Below the pieces are notes generated by a model, which saw nothing but the letters and a program-made list of their open reading frames with translations, was not told the DNA's origin and did no database searches. A stretch of 14,001 nucleotides of DNA, taken from positions 1 through 14,001 of the forward strand of contig CALWWH010000067.1 in the NCBI GenBank assembly GCA_944385195.1. The letters run 5' to 3'. The translations under genes were made by a program, and so were the position numbers. Positions 6,693 through 14,001 of this stretch are shown piece by piece (within the stretch, counting starts at the first letter, position 1; each line of letters opens with the position of its first letter). Source of the DNA: an uncultured Oscillospiraceae bacterium (GTDB lineage: Bacteria; Bacillota; Clostridia; Oscillospirales; Oscillospiraceae).

Positions 6693-8387
6693 ATGGCTGA
6701 TGACATCCGCACCGGCGCAGCGCCGGTGGAGAGCCAGAATTTTATCCACAGCTTTATCGCTGAAGACATCGCACCCGGAGGACGCTTTGAAGGCCAGCAG
6801 GTCCACACCCGCTTCCCGCCGGAGCCCAACGGCTATCTGCACATCGGCCACTGCAAGGCTCTAATCATCGACTTCGGTTCCGCTGAGAAGTTTGGCGGCA
6901 TTTGCAACCTGCGTATGGACGACACCAACCCCGCCAAAGAGGATACCGAGTTCGTCGACGCCATTCAGGAGGACATCCACTGGCTGGGCTTTGACTGGGG
7001 CGACCGCTTCTTCTACGGCTCGGATTACTTTGAGCAGACCTACGAGATTGCCAAGAACTTTATCAGAAAGGGGCTGGCCTACGTCTGTCAGCTGAGCGCG
7101 GAGGAGTTCCGCGCCAACCGCGGCGACATTGGCAAGCCCGCCACCAGCCCCTGGCGCGACCGCCCCGTTGAAGAGAGCTTGGATCTTTTTGAGCGGATGA
7201 AAAACGGCGAGTTCCCTGAGGGCAGCATGACCCTCCGGGCCAAGATCGACCTGGCCTCCGGCAACTTCAATATGCGCGACCCGGTCTTGTACCGCATCCG
7301 CTATATCGAGCACCACCGCCAGGGCACCAAATGGTGCATTTTCCCGATGTATGACTTCGCCCACCCCATCCAGGACGCGCTGGAGGGCATCACCCACAGC
7401 CTCTGCTCGCTGGAGTATGAGGACCATCGTCCGCTGTATGACTGGGTCGTGAACAACGCAGACCTGCCGGCCAAGCCCCGCCAGATTGAGTTTGCGCGCC
7501 TGGGCATCAACTACACCGTCATGAGCAAGCGCAAGCTCCGCCAGCTGGTGGAGGAGGGCCGCGTCGACGGCTGGGATGACCCCCGTATGCCCACGCTCTG
7601 CGGCCTGCGCCGCCGCGGCTATACCCCGCAGTCCATCCGCAATTTCTGCGAGCGCATCGGCGTGGCGAAAGCAGCCTCTACGGTCGAGTACAGCTTTCTG
7701 GAGCACTGCCTCCGCGAGGACCTCAACGAGAGCGCCCGCCGGGTTATGGCAGTCCTGCGCCCGGTGAAGCTGGTCATCACCAACTATCCTGAGGGGCAAA
7801 GAGAGGAGATCGAGGTCGAGAACAACCCCAACCGCCCCGAGGATGGCACCCGTATGCTGCCGTTCTCCCGGGAGCTGTGGATTGAGGCCGAGGACTTCTT
7901 GGAGGTTCCCGTGCCAAAGTATAAGCGCCTGTCCCCCGATGGACTCGAGTGCCGCCTCAAAGGCGCGTATCTGATCACTGCCACCGGCTGCAAGAAGGAC
8001 GAGCAGGGCAACGTGGTCGAGATCTACGCCACCTACGATCCCGAGAGCAAGGGCGGCAACCCTGCCGATGGCCGCAAGGTTAAGGGCGCGACCATCCACT
8101 GGGTCGACGCCGCCACCGCCCAGGACGCCGAGGTGCGCCTCTACGACAACCTCTTCTCCGATCCGGAGCCCGATGCCGGCGATAAGAATTTCCTGGACTG
8201 CCTGAACCCCAACTCTCTGGAGATTCTTCAGGGCTGCAAGGTCGAGGCCTCTTTGGAGCATCCGGAGGTCACGGATCGCTTCCAGTTCCTGCGCCAGGGC
8301 TACTTCTGTGCCGACAGCCGCAACAGTAAGCCCGGACACCTGGTCTTCAACCGCGCCGTCAGCCTCAAGGAAGGCTTTAAGAAATAA
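6693..8387 (+). CDS. glnS: Glutaminyl-tRNA synthetase
   Basis: Charges tRNA-Gln directly with glutamine in an ATP-dependent reaction in the cytoplasm. The 564-residue protein has the class I signature PPEPNGYLHIGH at 42-53 (HIGH at 50-53), RMDDTNP at 74-80, and the KMSKS-type loop as VMSKR at 276-280. The C-terminal part from about residue 345 is the two-barrel anticodon-binding region of GlnRS/GluRS. GlnRS-type rather than GluRS-type features include the YPEGQ and PFSRELWIE-DF segments. Many Firmicutes lack GlnRS and make Gln-tRNA by amidation through GatCAB, so its presence is informative. The ATG at 6693 has GAAAGGA 8 nt upstream and a good promoter. It is divergent from pyrH, convergent with the GH3 gene, and ends at a shared terminator. 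Confidence 0.98.
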   Translation: MADDIRTGAAPVESQNFIHSFIAEDIAPGGRFEGQQVHTRFPPEPNGYLHIGHCKALIIDFGSAEKFGGICNLRMDDTNPAKEDTEFVDAIQEDIHWLGFDWGDRFFYGSDYFEQTYEIAKNFIRKGLAYVCQLSAEEFRANRGDIGKPATSPWRDRPVEESLDLFERMKNGEFPEGSMTLRAKIDLASGNFNMRDPVLYRIRYIEHHRQGTKWCIFPMYDFAHPIQDALEGITHSLCSLEYEDHRPLYDWVVNNADLPAKPRQIEFARLGINYTVMSKRKLRQLVEEGRVDGWDDPRMPTLCGLRRRGYTPQSIRNFCERIGVAKAASTVEYSFLEHCLREDLNESARRVMAVLRPVKLVITNYPEGQREEIEVENNPNRPEDGTRMLPFSRELWIEAEDFLEVPVPKYKRLSPDGLECRLKGAYLITATGCKKDEQGNVVEIYATYDPESKGGNPADGRKVKGATIHWVDAATAQDAEVRLYDNLFSDPEPDAGDKNFLDCLNPNSLEILQGCKVEASLEHPEVTDRFQFLRQGYFCADSRNSKPGHLVFNRAVSLKEGFKK

Positions 8388-8396
8388 ACCACACCC

Positions 8397-8431
8397 AAAA
8401 GGGCCCCACCGCACGGCGGTGGGGCCCTTTT
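8397..8431. terminator. Bidirectional intrinsic terminator shared by glnS and the GH3 gene
   Basis: A 16-bp perfect inverted repeat (8397-8412 with 8416-8431) and a 3-nt loop. The stem has a GC core flanked by AAAA on the left and a T-run (8428-8432) on the right, so transcripts from both sides end in a U-tract. It starts 9 nt after the glnS stop and lies 6 nt from the stop of the opposing GH3 gene. Confidence 0.92.
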
Positions 8432-8437
8432 TGCGTT

Positions 8438-11038
8438 TTATTTGCACAGCTTCTTAAAGGTGATGGTGCTCATGGCCACGCGCATGATGTTCACAGCGCT
8501 CTTTTCTACCATGGCGCGGGTCGGCGTGATGGTCCTGCGGGCGACGCCCTTGGAGACCACGGGCGTACCGGCCTCAACGGCCTTCTGGATGCCCATGACC
8601 ACGGCGGGGCCGCCGGGCTGAATCATGTCGTTGCCTGCCTGCATGGAGATGATCGGCGTGCTGATGCCGCCGCCCCAGTCGGTCATGACCAGACCGCCGA
8701 AGCCCCACTCGTCGCGGAGGATTGCGGTGCACAGGTCATAGTTGTCGGCGGAGGGGACGCCATTGATGTCGTTGTAGGAGGTCATCACGGCCTTCGGGTG
8801 GGCACTGCGGACGCAGATCTCGAAGCCCTTCAGGTAGATCTCACGCACGGCGCGCTCAGAGACCGTGTCGGTAGAGTTGCCGCGCATAAACTCCTGGCTG
8901 TTGCCGGCGAAGTGCTTGATGGTGACGCCGCCGTTCTCACTCTGAACGCCCTTCGTCACAGCGGCGGCGCAGCGGCCGGCACAGACGGGGTCCTCGGAGT
9001 AGTACTCGAAGTTGCGGCCGCAGAGGGGGCTGCGGTGGATGTTCATGCCCGGAGCCAGCCACAGGTCGACGCGGTACTCCGCCATCTCGACGCCAGCGGC
9101 TTTGCCGACGGCTTCCAGGACGGCCTCATCCCAGCTGGAGGCCAGCAGGGAGCCGGTGGGGAAGGCGGTGCAGTACTGATGTCCGACGATCTCGCCGTCC
9201 TTCTTGATGTCGCGGGTGATGCGGACGCCGGCGGGTCCGTCGCACAGAGTCAGGGCGGGGATGGCGTACTTCTCGGTGAAGTCCGGGCTCTGACCGGCCT
9301 CTCCCGGGACGATAAACTCCGGCTGGGGCCCGTTGAGACCGAACATGGTCAGCGCTGCGAAGATGTCCTCGCCGCCCTCCTCCTTCTGCTTGGCGGCCTC
9401 TTGGGCCTGCCGCTCCTTGCGGCGCTTTTCGCGCTCGGCAGCCTGCTCGGGGGAGATCTCGAACCCGGAGAAGTCCATGCCCTGGCCGCAGACCAGCTTG
9501 CACAGATCTTCAAAATCCATGGTGGCGGCCAGTTCTTCCAGGGTGCCTTCTCCGTTGGCAACGCCGGCCAGAGTCAGGCCGGGCTTGGGCTGGGCGGAGA
9601 CATACTCACCGGAGTAGGTGACGGTCTGGCAGGAGATCTCGCGGCCGCTCAGGCGCAGGGCCTTGGCGGCGGCAGCCTTTTTCTCGGCGGCTTCGCCCTC
9701 GTAGCTGATGGGGCAGGCGCCCTTGTTCGACAGGATCTCAAAGCCGGCAGGGATGGTGCCCATCAGGTTTTTCAGCTGTAGGGTGCGGATCTGGCTGGCG
9801 ACCTCAACGGCGCCGGCGATGACGCTGCTGCGGCTGCTGTTGCCCACGCGGATATAGTACAGGCCCGGCTCCAGAATATAGGAGGCGCTGGCTTCCTCAT
9901 AGCTGGCCAAGTCGGCGGCGTTGATGGTGATGCTGACGGTCTCGGTGCCGCCGTTGGGCTGCAAGATGCCGGTCTTGGCGTAGCCCTTGAGCTCCTGATA
10001 GGGCTTTTCCAGCTTGCCGTTGGGGGCGGAGACGTAGACCTGCACCACCTCGCGGGCAGCGTTGTAGGGGCACTCGTTTTTGACGGTGGCGTGGACGGTG
10101 ATGCTTGCCTGCTCTAAGGCCACAGAGACCTCGGTGATGACCGGCGCGCCGTAGCTCATGCCGTAGCCGAAGGGGAACAGCACGTCCTTGCCAAAGGTGT
10201 CGAAGTAGCGATAGCCGACGTAGATGTCGTCGTGATAGGGGACGTCGGACTGGGCCTGGCCCTTCTCGCCGCCGAACATGGAGAAGTTCACGTTGCCATT
10301 GGGCAGGTACTTGCTGTAGTAGGCGCAGTTGGGGTAGTCGGCATAGGTCAGGGGCCAGGTGTCGGAGAGCTTGCCGGAGACCGGGACGGCGCCGGAGAGA
10401 ATATCGGCCACGGCGTGGCCGCCCTCCTGGCCGGGCAGGCCGATGAACAGGACTGCGCTGACCGAGGGCAGGATGCCGGCAATCTCCATGTATCCCGGGG
10501 TGTTGAGCAGCAGGACGGTTTTTTCAAAGGCTTTGCCGGCAGCTTTGACCAGAGCCTCCTCATCGTCGGTCAGGTACAGGGTACCCTTTTTGGCCTCCAT
10601 GTCCTGGCCCTCGCCGGCGATGCGGGAGATGACGATAATGGCCGCGTCGTTGGCAGCTGCCAGCGCCTCCATGTCGAGGCTTCCAACGGGAACCTCGTCA
10701 TTGTAGTTCTTCTGCTCGGCGCCCTGGGCGAACATGCCCTGGGAGACCATGGGATGCTCCAGCGCCCAGGCGCGGTAGACCCGGGAGGCGACGTCGTCGA
10801 CGACCAGGCTGGTGCAGGCCTCAAGGCCCTCGAGAACGTTGACGGACTTGAGGTTGTTGACCTCGCCGGAGCCGGTGCCGCCCTTGATGGTGTAGATCTG
10901 GCCGATACCCAGAACGGCGACCTTGGTGCCGCTGGCCAGAGGCAGCACATGATCCGCGTTTTTCAGGAGGACCATGCCCTCCGCGGCCGCCTTACGGGCG
11001 ATCGCAGCATTGGTTTTCATACGGGGAGTCAGTTCCAT
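8438..11038 (-). CDS. Glycoside hydrolase family 3 beta-glucosidase-like protein, inverted domain order
   Basis: Probably hydrolyses beta-linked oligosaccharides (glucosides or xylosides) by the retaining GH3 mechanism. No signal peptide is visible, so it should act in the cytoplasm on imported sugars. The 866-residue protein has its domains in swapped order. The usual C-terminal GH3 domain comes first (about 15-290: AAAEGMVLLKN, then AGEGQD at 141-146 with likely acid/base E143, then LPGQEGGHAVADIL). A fibronectin-III-like domain follows (about 298-405). The usual N-terminal barrel comes last (about 590-850), with CDGPAGVR at 599-606, KHFAGNSQE at 708-716 and the likely nucleophile D787 in VMTDWGG. 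A charged, probably helical stretch at 531-555 sits between them. Such permuted GH3 enzymes are known from rumen and gut Firmicutes. The start is the ATG at 11036-11038, with AAAGGAG 10 nt upstream. The exact substrate cannot be told from sequence. Confidence 0.93.
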   Translation of the reverse strand: MELTPRMKTNAAIARKAAAEGMVLLKNADHVLPLASGTKVAVLGIGQIYTIKGGTGSGEVNNLKSVNVLEGLEACTSLVVDDVASRVYRAWALEHPMVSQGMFAQGAEQKNYNDEVPVGSLDMEALAAANDAAIIVISRIAGEGQDMEAKKGTLYLTDDEEALVKAAGKAFEKTVLLLNTPGYMEIAGILPSVSAVLFIGLPGQEGGHAVADILSGAVPVSGKLSDTWPLTYADYPNCAYYSKYLPNGNVNFSMFGGEKGQAQSDVPYHDDIYVGYRYFDTFGKDVLFPFGYGMSYGAPVITEVSVALEQASITVHATVKNECPYNAAREVVQVYVSAPNGKLEKPYQELKGYAKTGILQPNGGTETVSITINAADLASYEEASASYILEPGLYYIRVGNSSRSSVIAGAVEVASQIRTLQLKNLMGTIPAGFEILSNKGACPISYEGEAAEKKAAAAKALRLSGREISCQTVTYSGEYVSAQPKPGLTLAGVANGEGTLEELAATMDFEDLCKLVCGQGMDFSGFEISPEQAAEREKRRKERQAQEAAKQKEEGGEDIFAALTMFGLNGPQPEFIVPGEAGQSPDFTEKYAIPALTLCDGPAGVRITRDIKKDGEIVGHQYCTAFPTGSLLASSWDEAVLEAVGKAAGVEMAEYRVDLWLAPGMNIHRSPLCGRNFEYYSEDPVCAGRCAAAVTKGVQSENGGVTIKHFAGNSQEFMRGNSTDTVSERAVREIYLKGFEICVRSAHPKAVMTSYNDINGVPSADNYDLCTAILRDEWGFGGLVMTDWGGGISTPIISMQAGNDMIQPGGPAVVMGIQKAVEAGTPVVSKGVARRTITPTRAMVEKSAVNIMRVAMSTITFKKLCK

Positions 11039-11048
11039 TGAATATGCG

Positions 11049-11055
11049 CTCCTTT
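11049..11055 (-). promoter_or_regulatory. Ribosome binding site deciding the GH3 gene start
   Basis: The minus strand reads AAAGGAG 10 nt before the ATG at 11038-11036. The frame is open upstream to 11110, but that stretch overlaps the promoter and has no comparable site. Confidence 0.75.
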
Positions 11056-11081
11056 CAATGATGCGGTATTTTTCCCTTGAT

Positions 11082-11110
11082 ATGATAGCACAGTTAACAG
11101 TGTTTTTCAA
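11082..11110 (-). promoter_or_regulatory. Sigma-A-like promoter of the GH3 gene, with extended -10
   Basis: On the minus strand, TTGAAA (11110-11105) and TATCAT (11087-11082) are 17 nt apart, and TGC precedes the -10 as an extended -10 element. Predicted transcription starts near 11075, leaving a leader of about 37 nt. Confidence 0.75.
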
Positions 11111-11129
11111 TCTGCAACTGGTTGGGATT

Positions 11130-11143
11130 TGGCATTTTTGCCA
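11130..11143. repeat. Small inverted repeat upstream of the GH3 promoter
   Basis: TGGCA and TGCCA (5 bp each) flank TTTT. It lies about 20 bp upstream of the GH3 -35 box and is a possible regulator site. Its short length means chance is a fair alternative. Confidence 0.35.
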
Positions 11144-11151
11144 CAGCAGAA

Positions 11152-11165
11152 CCTCAAACTTGAGG
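11152..11165. repeat. Small inverted repeat in the GH3-secA divergent region
   Basis: CCTCAA and TTGAGG (6 bp each) flank AC. It is centred between the two divergent promoters, about 45 bp from each, and is a possible operator. Confidence 0.4.
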
Positions 11166-11205
11166 AAAAAGTTACACTTTATTTGTTTCTTTCACCGTCC
11201 GAGTA

Positions 11206-11214
11206 TGGTATACT
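11206..11214 (+). promoter_or_regulatory. Extended -10 promoter element of secA
   Basis: TGG directly followed by TATACT (11209-11214) forms an extended -10. The -35 region at 11186-11191 (TTTCTT) is weak, as is usual for this promoter class. Predicted transcription starts near 11221, about 45 nt before the secA ATG. Confidence 0.6.
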
Positions 11215-11265
11215 ATAAGGACAAGCCGAATCGTGCTATCAATGTGTGCGAAAGGAGCCCACATC

Positions 11266-14001
11266 ATGGGTCTGTTTTCTTCTATTACAACAAAATTCTT
11301 CGGCACCCGCTCTGAGCGGGAGCTTAAGCCAATCCGCCCCCTGGTGGCCCAGATCGAGTCCCTGGAAAGCCGCTATGCGGCCATGTCTGATGAGGAGCTG
11401 CGCAGCCAGACCGACTTGCTCAAGGGCCGCCTGGCCAAGGGCGAGACGCTGGATGACATTCTGGTGGACGCCTTTGCCGTCATGCGGGAGGCTGCCTACC
11501 GCGTTCTGGGCCTGAAGGCCTTTCCGGTGCAGCTCATCGGCGGGATTGTCCTCCATCAGGGCCGCATCGCCGAGATGAAAACCGGCGAGGGCAAGACCCT
11601 GGTCGCCATCTTTCCGGCCTACCTCAACGCCTTGACGGGCCAGGGCGTGCATATTGTCACTGTCAACGATTACCTGGCCAAGTACCAGGGCGAGATGATG
11701 GGCAACGTCCTGCGGTTTTTGGGCCTCAGCTGCGGCATCATCATCCATGGCCTCAATAATGACCAGCGCCGCGCTGCCTATGCTGCCGACGTCACCTATG
11801 GCACCAACAACGAGTTTGGCTTTGACTACCTGCGCGACAATATGGCCATCTACAAAAAAGAGATGGTCCAGCGGGGCCAATCATTCGCCATCGTGGACGA
11901 GGTCGACTCTATCCTCATCGACGAGGCCCGCACGCCGCTGATCATCTCCGGCAAGGGCGAGGCCTCTACCGCCCTGTACCAGATGGCGGACAACCTCGTG
12001 CGCGGCATGAGCAAGCAGGTCTTCGAGACCACCGACGAGAAACAAGACCAGTCCGAGCTGGCGGTGGACTATATCGTCGACGAGAAAGCCCGCACCGCCA
12101 CCCTAACGGCCCAGGGCATTGCTAAGGCCGAGCAGTTTTTCCACATCGAGAACCTCTCCGACCCGGAGAATGCGACCATCAACCACCACGTCAACCAGGC
12201 CCTGAAGGCCCGGGGCCTCTTCCGCCGCGACATCGACTACGTCGTCAAGGATGGCGAGGTCATCATTGTCGACGAGTTTACCGGACGGCTGATGTATGGC
12301 CGCCGCTACTCTGAGGGCCTGCACCAGGCCATCGAGGCCAAGGAAGGCGTTACCGTCGCCCACGAGTCCAAGACCCTGGCCACCATCACCTTCCAGAACT
12401 TCTTCCGCCTGTATCACAAGCTCTCCGGCATGACCGGCACCGCTTTGACCGAGGAGGAGGAGTTCAGCTCCATTTATAAGCTGGACGTCATCGAGATCCC
12501 CACCAACCGTCCGGTCATCCGCGTGGATCACCCCGACGCAGTTTACAAGACCCAGGCGGGCAAGCTGCGCGCTGTCATCCGTCAGATCGAGGACTGCCAT
12601 GCTAAGGGCCAGCCGGTGCTGGTGGGCACGGTCTCTGTGGAGAAGTCGGAGCAACTCTCGGCTATGCTCAGGAAGACCGGCATCCCGCACACCGTCCTGA
12701 ATGCAAAGCATCACGAGCGCGAGGCCGAGATCGTCGCCCAGGCGGGCAAGCTGGGGGCTGTGACCATCGCCACCAACATGGCTGGCCGCGGCACCGACAT
12801 CAAGCTGGGCGGCAACGCCGATTTCCTGGCCAAGGATGACCTCCGCCGCAGCGGGATGGAGGCCCGCCTTCTGAGCGAGTGCGACTCCTACGCCCTCACC
12901 GAGGATGCCGACATCCTGGCCGCCCGCGAGGCTTATCGCAGCGCCCTGGCCAAGCATGAGCAGGTGGTTGCCGCGGAGGCTGAGAAGGTCCGCGCTGCCG
13001 GCGGCCTGTATATCATTGGCACCGAGCGCCACGAATCCCGCCGCATCGATAACCAGCTTCGCGGCCGCTCCGGCCGCCAGGGCGACCCCGGCGAGACCAA
13101 GTTCTACCTCTCCATGGAAGACGACATCATGCGTCTGTTCGGCGCTGAGCGCGTGAAGAATATGATGGAGACCCTGGGCATCGACGAGGACACCCCCATC
13201 GACCAGAAAATCCTCTCCGGCGCCATCGAAAACGCCCAAAAGCGCGTCGAAAGCCGGAATTTCCAGATGCGCAAGAACGTCCTGGAGTACGACGATGTCA
13301 TGAATCTCCAGCGTACCATCATCTATGAGCAGCGCCGCAAGGTCCTGGACGGCGAGGACATCCACGAGAGCATCCAGACGATGCTCGAAAACGTGATGCG
13401 GCAGGCCATTACCGCCCACGCCGGCGAAAACGGCCGCATCACCGACGAGGAGACCCTCCGCGCCACCATCGCGCCGATGGAGAACGTTTACTTTGCCAAG
13501 GGCGCCATCGATTGCAGCAATCTCGACGCCCAGCAGGTCGCCGACCGGGTGGTTGCCCTGGCCAAGGAGACCTATGCCCGCAAGGAGGCCGCCTTTACGG
13601 CTCCGGTGATGCGGGAGCTGGAGCGCGTGATCCTCCTGCGCGTGGTTGACGAGTACTGGATGGACCAAATCGACGCCATGCACGAGCTGCGCCAGGGCAT
13701 TTCCCTGCGGGCCTATGGCCAAAACGACCCGGTGGTGGAATATAAGCGCGAAGGCTGTGAGATTTTCGAGGCCATGAACAACGCCATCCGCGAAGAGACC
13801 ATCCGCCGCCTGTTCCTGGTGCAGCTGCGCCGGGAGGACCCGGATGCGGCCTTGCAGCGCAAAAAGGTGGCCACCATCACCGCCGAGGGCGGCCCCGGCA
13901 AGAGCCAGGTCAAGCGCCAGCCGGTGCGCAAGGCGGTTAAGATTGGCCGCAACGATCCCTGCCCCTGCGGCAGCGGCAAAAAGTACAAGCACTGCTGCCT
14001 G
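11266..14001 (+). CDS. secA: Preprotein translocase ATPase SecA (runs off the right edge)
   Basis: The motor that pushes unfolded preproteins through SecYEG across the cytoplasmic membrane. The frame is open for 912 codons from the ATG at 11266 (AAAGGAG at 11251-11257, 8 nt upstream) to the window end. Visible are the Walker A motif MKTGEGKT at 104-111, the Walker B/DEAD-type VDEVDSILIDEARTP at 210-224, the preprotein cross-linking region after about 226, and the second nucleotide-binding domain with TNMAGRGTDIKLG at 503-515. The arginine-finger region QLRGRSGRQGD lies at 597-607, followed by the helical wing and scaffold domains. The C-terminal zinc motif CPCGSGKKYKHCC at 899-911 is the usual SecA tail for SecB or ribosome contact, so at most a few residues are missing. 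The segment LAKYQGEMMG (138-147) has YQ where many SecA proteins have RD. It stands alone here, divergent from the GH3 gene. Confidence 0.98.
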   Translation, partial: MGLFSSITTKFFGTRSERELKPIRPLVAQIESLESRYAAMSDEELRSQTDLLKGRLAKGETLDDILVDAFAVMREAAYRVLGLKAFPVQLIGGIVLHQGRIAEMKTGEGKTLVAIFPAYLNALTGQGVHIVTVNDYLAKYQGEMMGNVLRFLGLSCGIIIHGLNNDQRRAAYAADVTYGTNNEFGFDYLRDNMAIYKKEMVQRGQSFAIVDEVDSILIDEARTPLIISGKGEASTALYQMADNLVRGMSKQVFETTDEKQDQSELAVDYIVDEKARTATLTAQGIAKAEQFFHIENLSDPENATINHHVNQALKARGLFRRDIDYVVKDGEVIIVDEFTGRLMYGRRYSEGLHQAIEAKEGVTVAHESKTLATITFQNFFRLYHKLSGMTGTALTEEEEFSSIYKLDVIEIPTNRPVIRVDHPDAVYKTQAGKLRAVIRQIEDCHAKGQPVLVGTVSVEKSEQLSAMLRKTGIPHTVLNAKHHEREAEIVAQAGKLGAVTIATNMAGRGTDIKLGGNADFLAKDDLRRSGMEARLLSECDSYALTEDADILAAREAYRSALAKHEQVVAAEAEKVRAAGGLYIIGTERHESRRIDNQLRGRSGRQGDPGETKFYLSMEDDIMRLFGAERVKNMMETLGIDEDTPIDQKILSGAIENAQKRVESRNFQMRKNVLEYDDVMNLQRTIIYEQRRKVLDGEDIHESIQTMLENVMRQAITAHAGENGRITDEETLRATIAPMENVYFAKGAIDCSNLDAQQVADRVVALAKETYARKEAAFTAPVMRELERVILLRVVDEYWMDQIDAMHELRQGISLRAYGQNDPVVEYKREGCEIFEAMNNAIREETIRRLFLVQLRREDPDAALQRKKVATITAEGGPGKSQVKRQPVRKAVKIGRNDPCPCGSGKKYKHCCL

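Noticed and set aside
6861..8447. A 528-codon minus-strand open frame opposite glnS
   Set aside because: Antisense shadow of glnS with the same low-complexity composition. It also crosses the bidirectional terminator, and I see no ribosome binding site.
8798..9781. A 327-codon plus-strand open frame opposite the GH3 gene
   Set aside because: Antisense shadow, G/A/L-rich, with no domain or ribosome binding site, inside a gene whose active-site motifs are clear.
11091..11103. ACAGT direct repeat with a central GTTAAC inside the GH3 promoter spacer
   Set aside because: The symmetric core is only 6 bp and the repeat only 5 bp, well within chance for an AT-rich promoter spacer.
12103..13992. A 629-codon minus-strand open frame opposite secA
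   Set aside because: It lies wholly antisense to a complete, motif-rich secA. Its translation is low-complexity L/A/G/V/D-rich with no recognisable domain, as expected from the reverse of GC-rich codons.

Overview
This window looks like a chromosomal segment of a GC-rich member of the Clostridia, most likely Oscillospiraceae-like (clostridial cluster IV). The evidence is a GC content of roughly 60%, strong Shine-Dalgarno sequences (AGGAGG, AAAGGAG), the Firmicute-type order pyrH-frr-uppS-cdsA-dxr-rseP-ispG, and an inverted-domain GH3 beta-glucosidase of the kind known from gut and rumen Firmicutes. The lineage is an inference from gene content, not from a marker search. I see no phage, plasmid, insertion sequence, CRISPR array, tRNA or rRNA.

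Layout. (1) Positions 39-6410, minus strand: a seven-gene cluster read leftwards, pyrH (UMP kinase), frr (ribosome recycling factor), uppS (undecaprenyl diphosphate synthase), cdsA (CDP-diacylglycerol synthase), dxr (DXP reductoisomerase), rseP (site-2 protease), ispG (HMBPP synthase), ending in a strong hairpin terminator. A sigma-A-like promoter lies in front of pyrH. The cluster joins the end of translation (frr) to isoprenoid supply (dxr, ispG), the undecaprenyl lipid carrier (uppS), phospholipid precursor synthesis (cdsA) and membrane proteolysis (rseP). (2) Positions 6411-6692: a divergent control region with two facing promoters and a perfect 26-bp GC palindrome. (3) Positions 6693-8387, plus strand: glnS. 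(4) Positions 8397-8431: a bidirectional terminator between convergent genes. (5) Positions 8438-11038, minus strand: an 866-residue cytoplasmic GH3 glycosidase with domains in reversed order. (6) Positions 11039-11265: a second divergent control region with two promoters and two small inverted repeats. (7) Positions 11266-14001, plus strand: secA, 912 codons, running off the right edge just inside its C-terminal zinc-binding motif.

The most notable observation is in ispG. The reading frame is interrupted by one in-frame TAA (positions 280-282), but the codons on both sides still encode a well-conserved IspG. The stop separates the first two cysteine ligands of the [4Fe-4S] cluster from the third cysteine and the glutamate ligand. 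As read, the enzyme of the penultimate MEP-pathway step should therefore be dead. A sequencing or assembly error, a fresh nonsense mutation, or an unusual recoding event could all explain it. Apart from that, the region is ordinary housekeeping DNA, and I found no convincing new multi-gene system.
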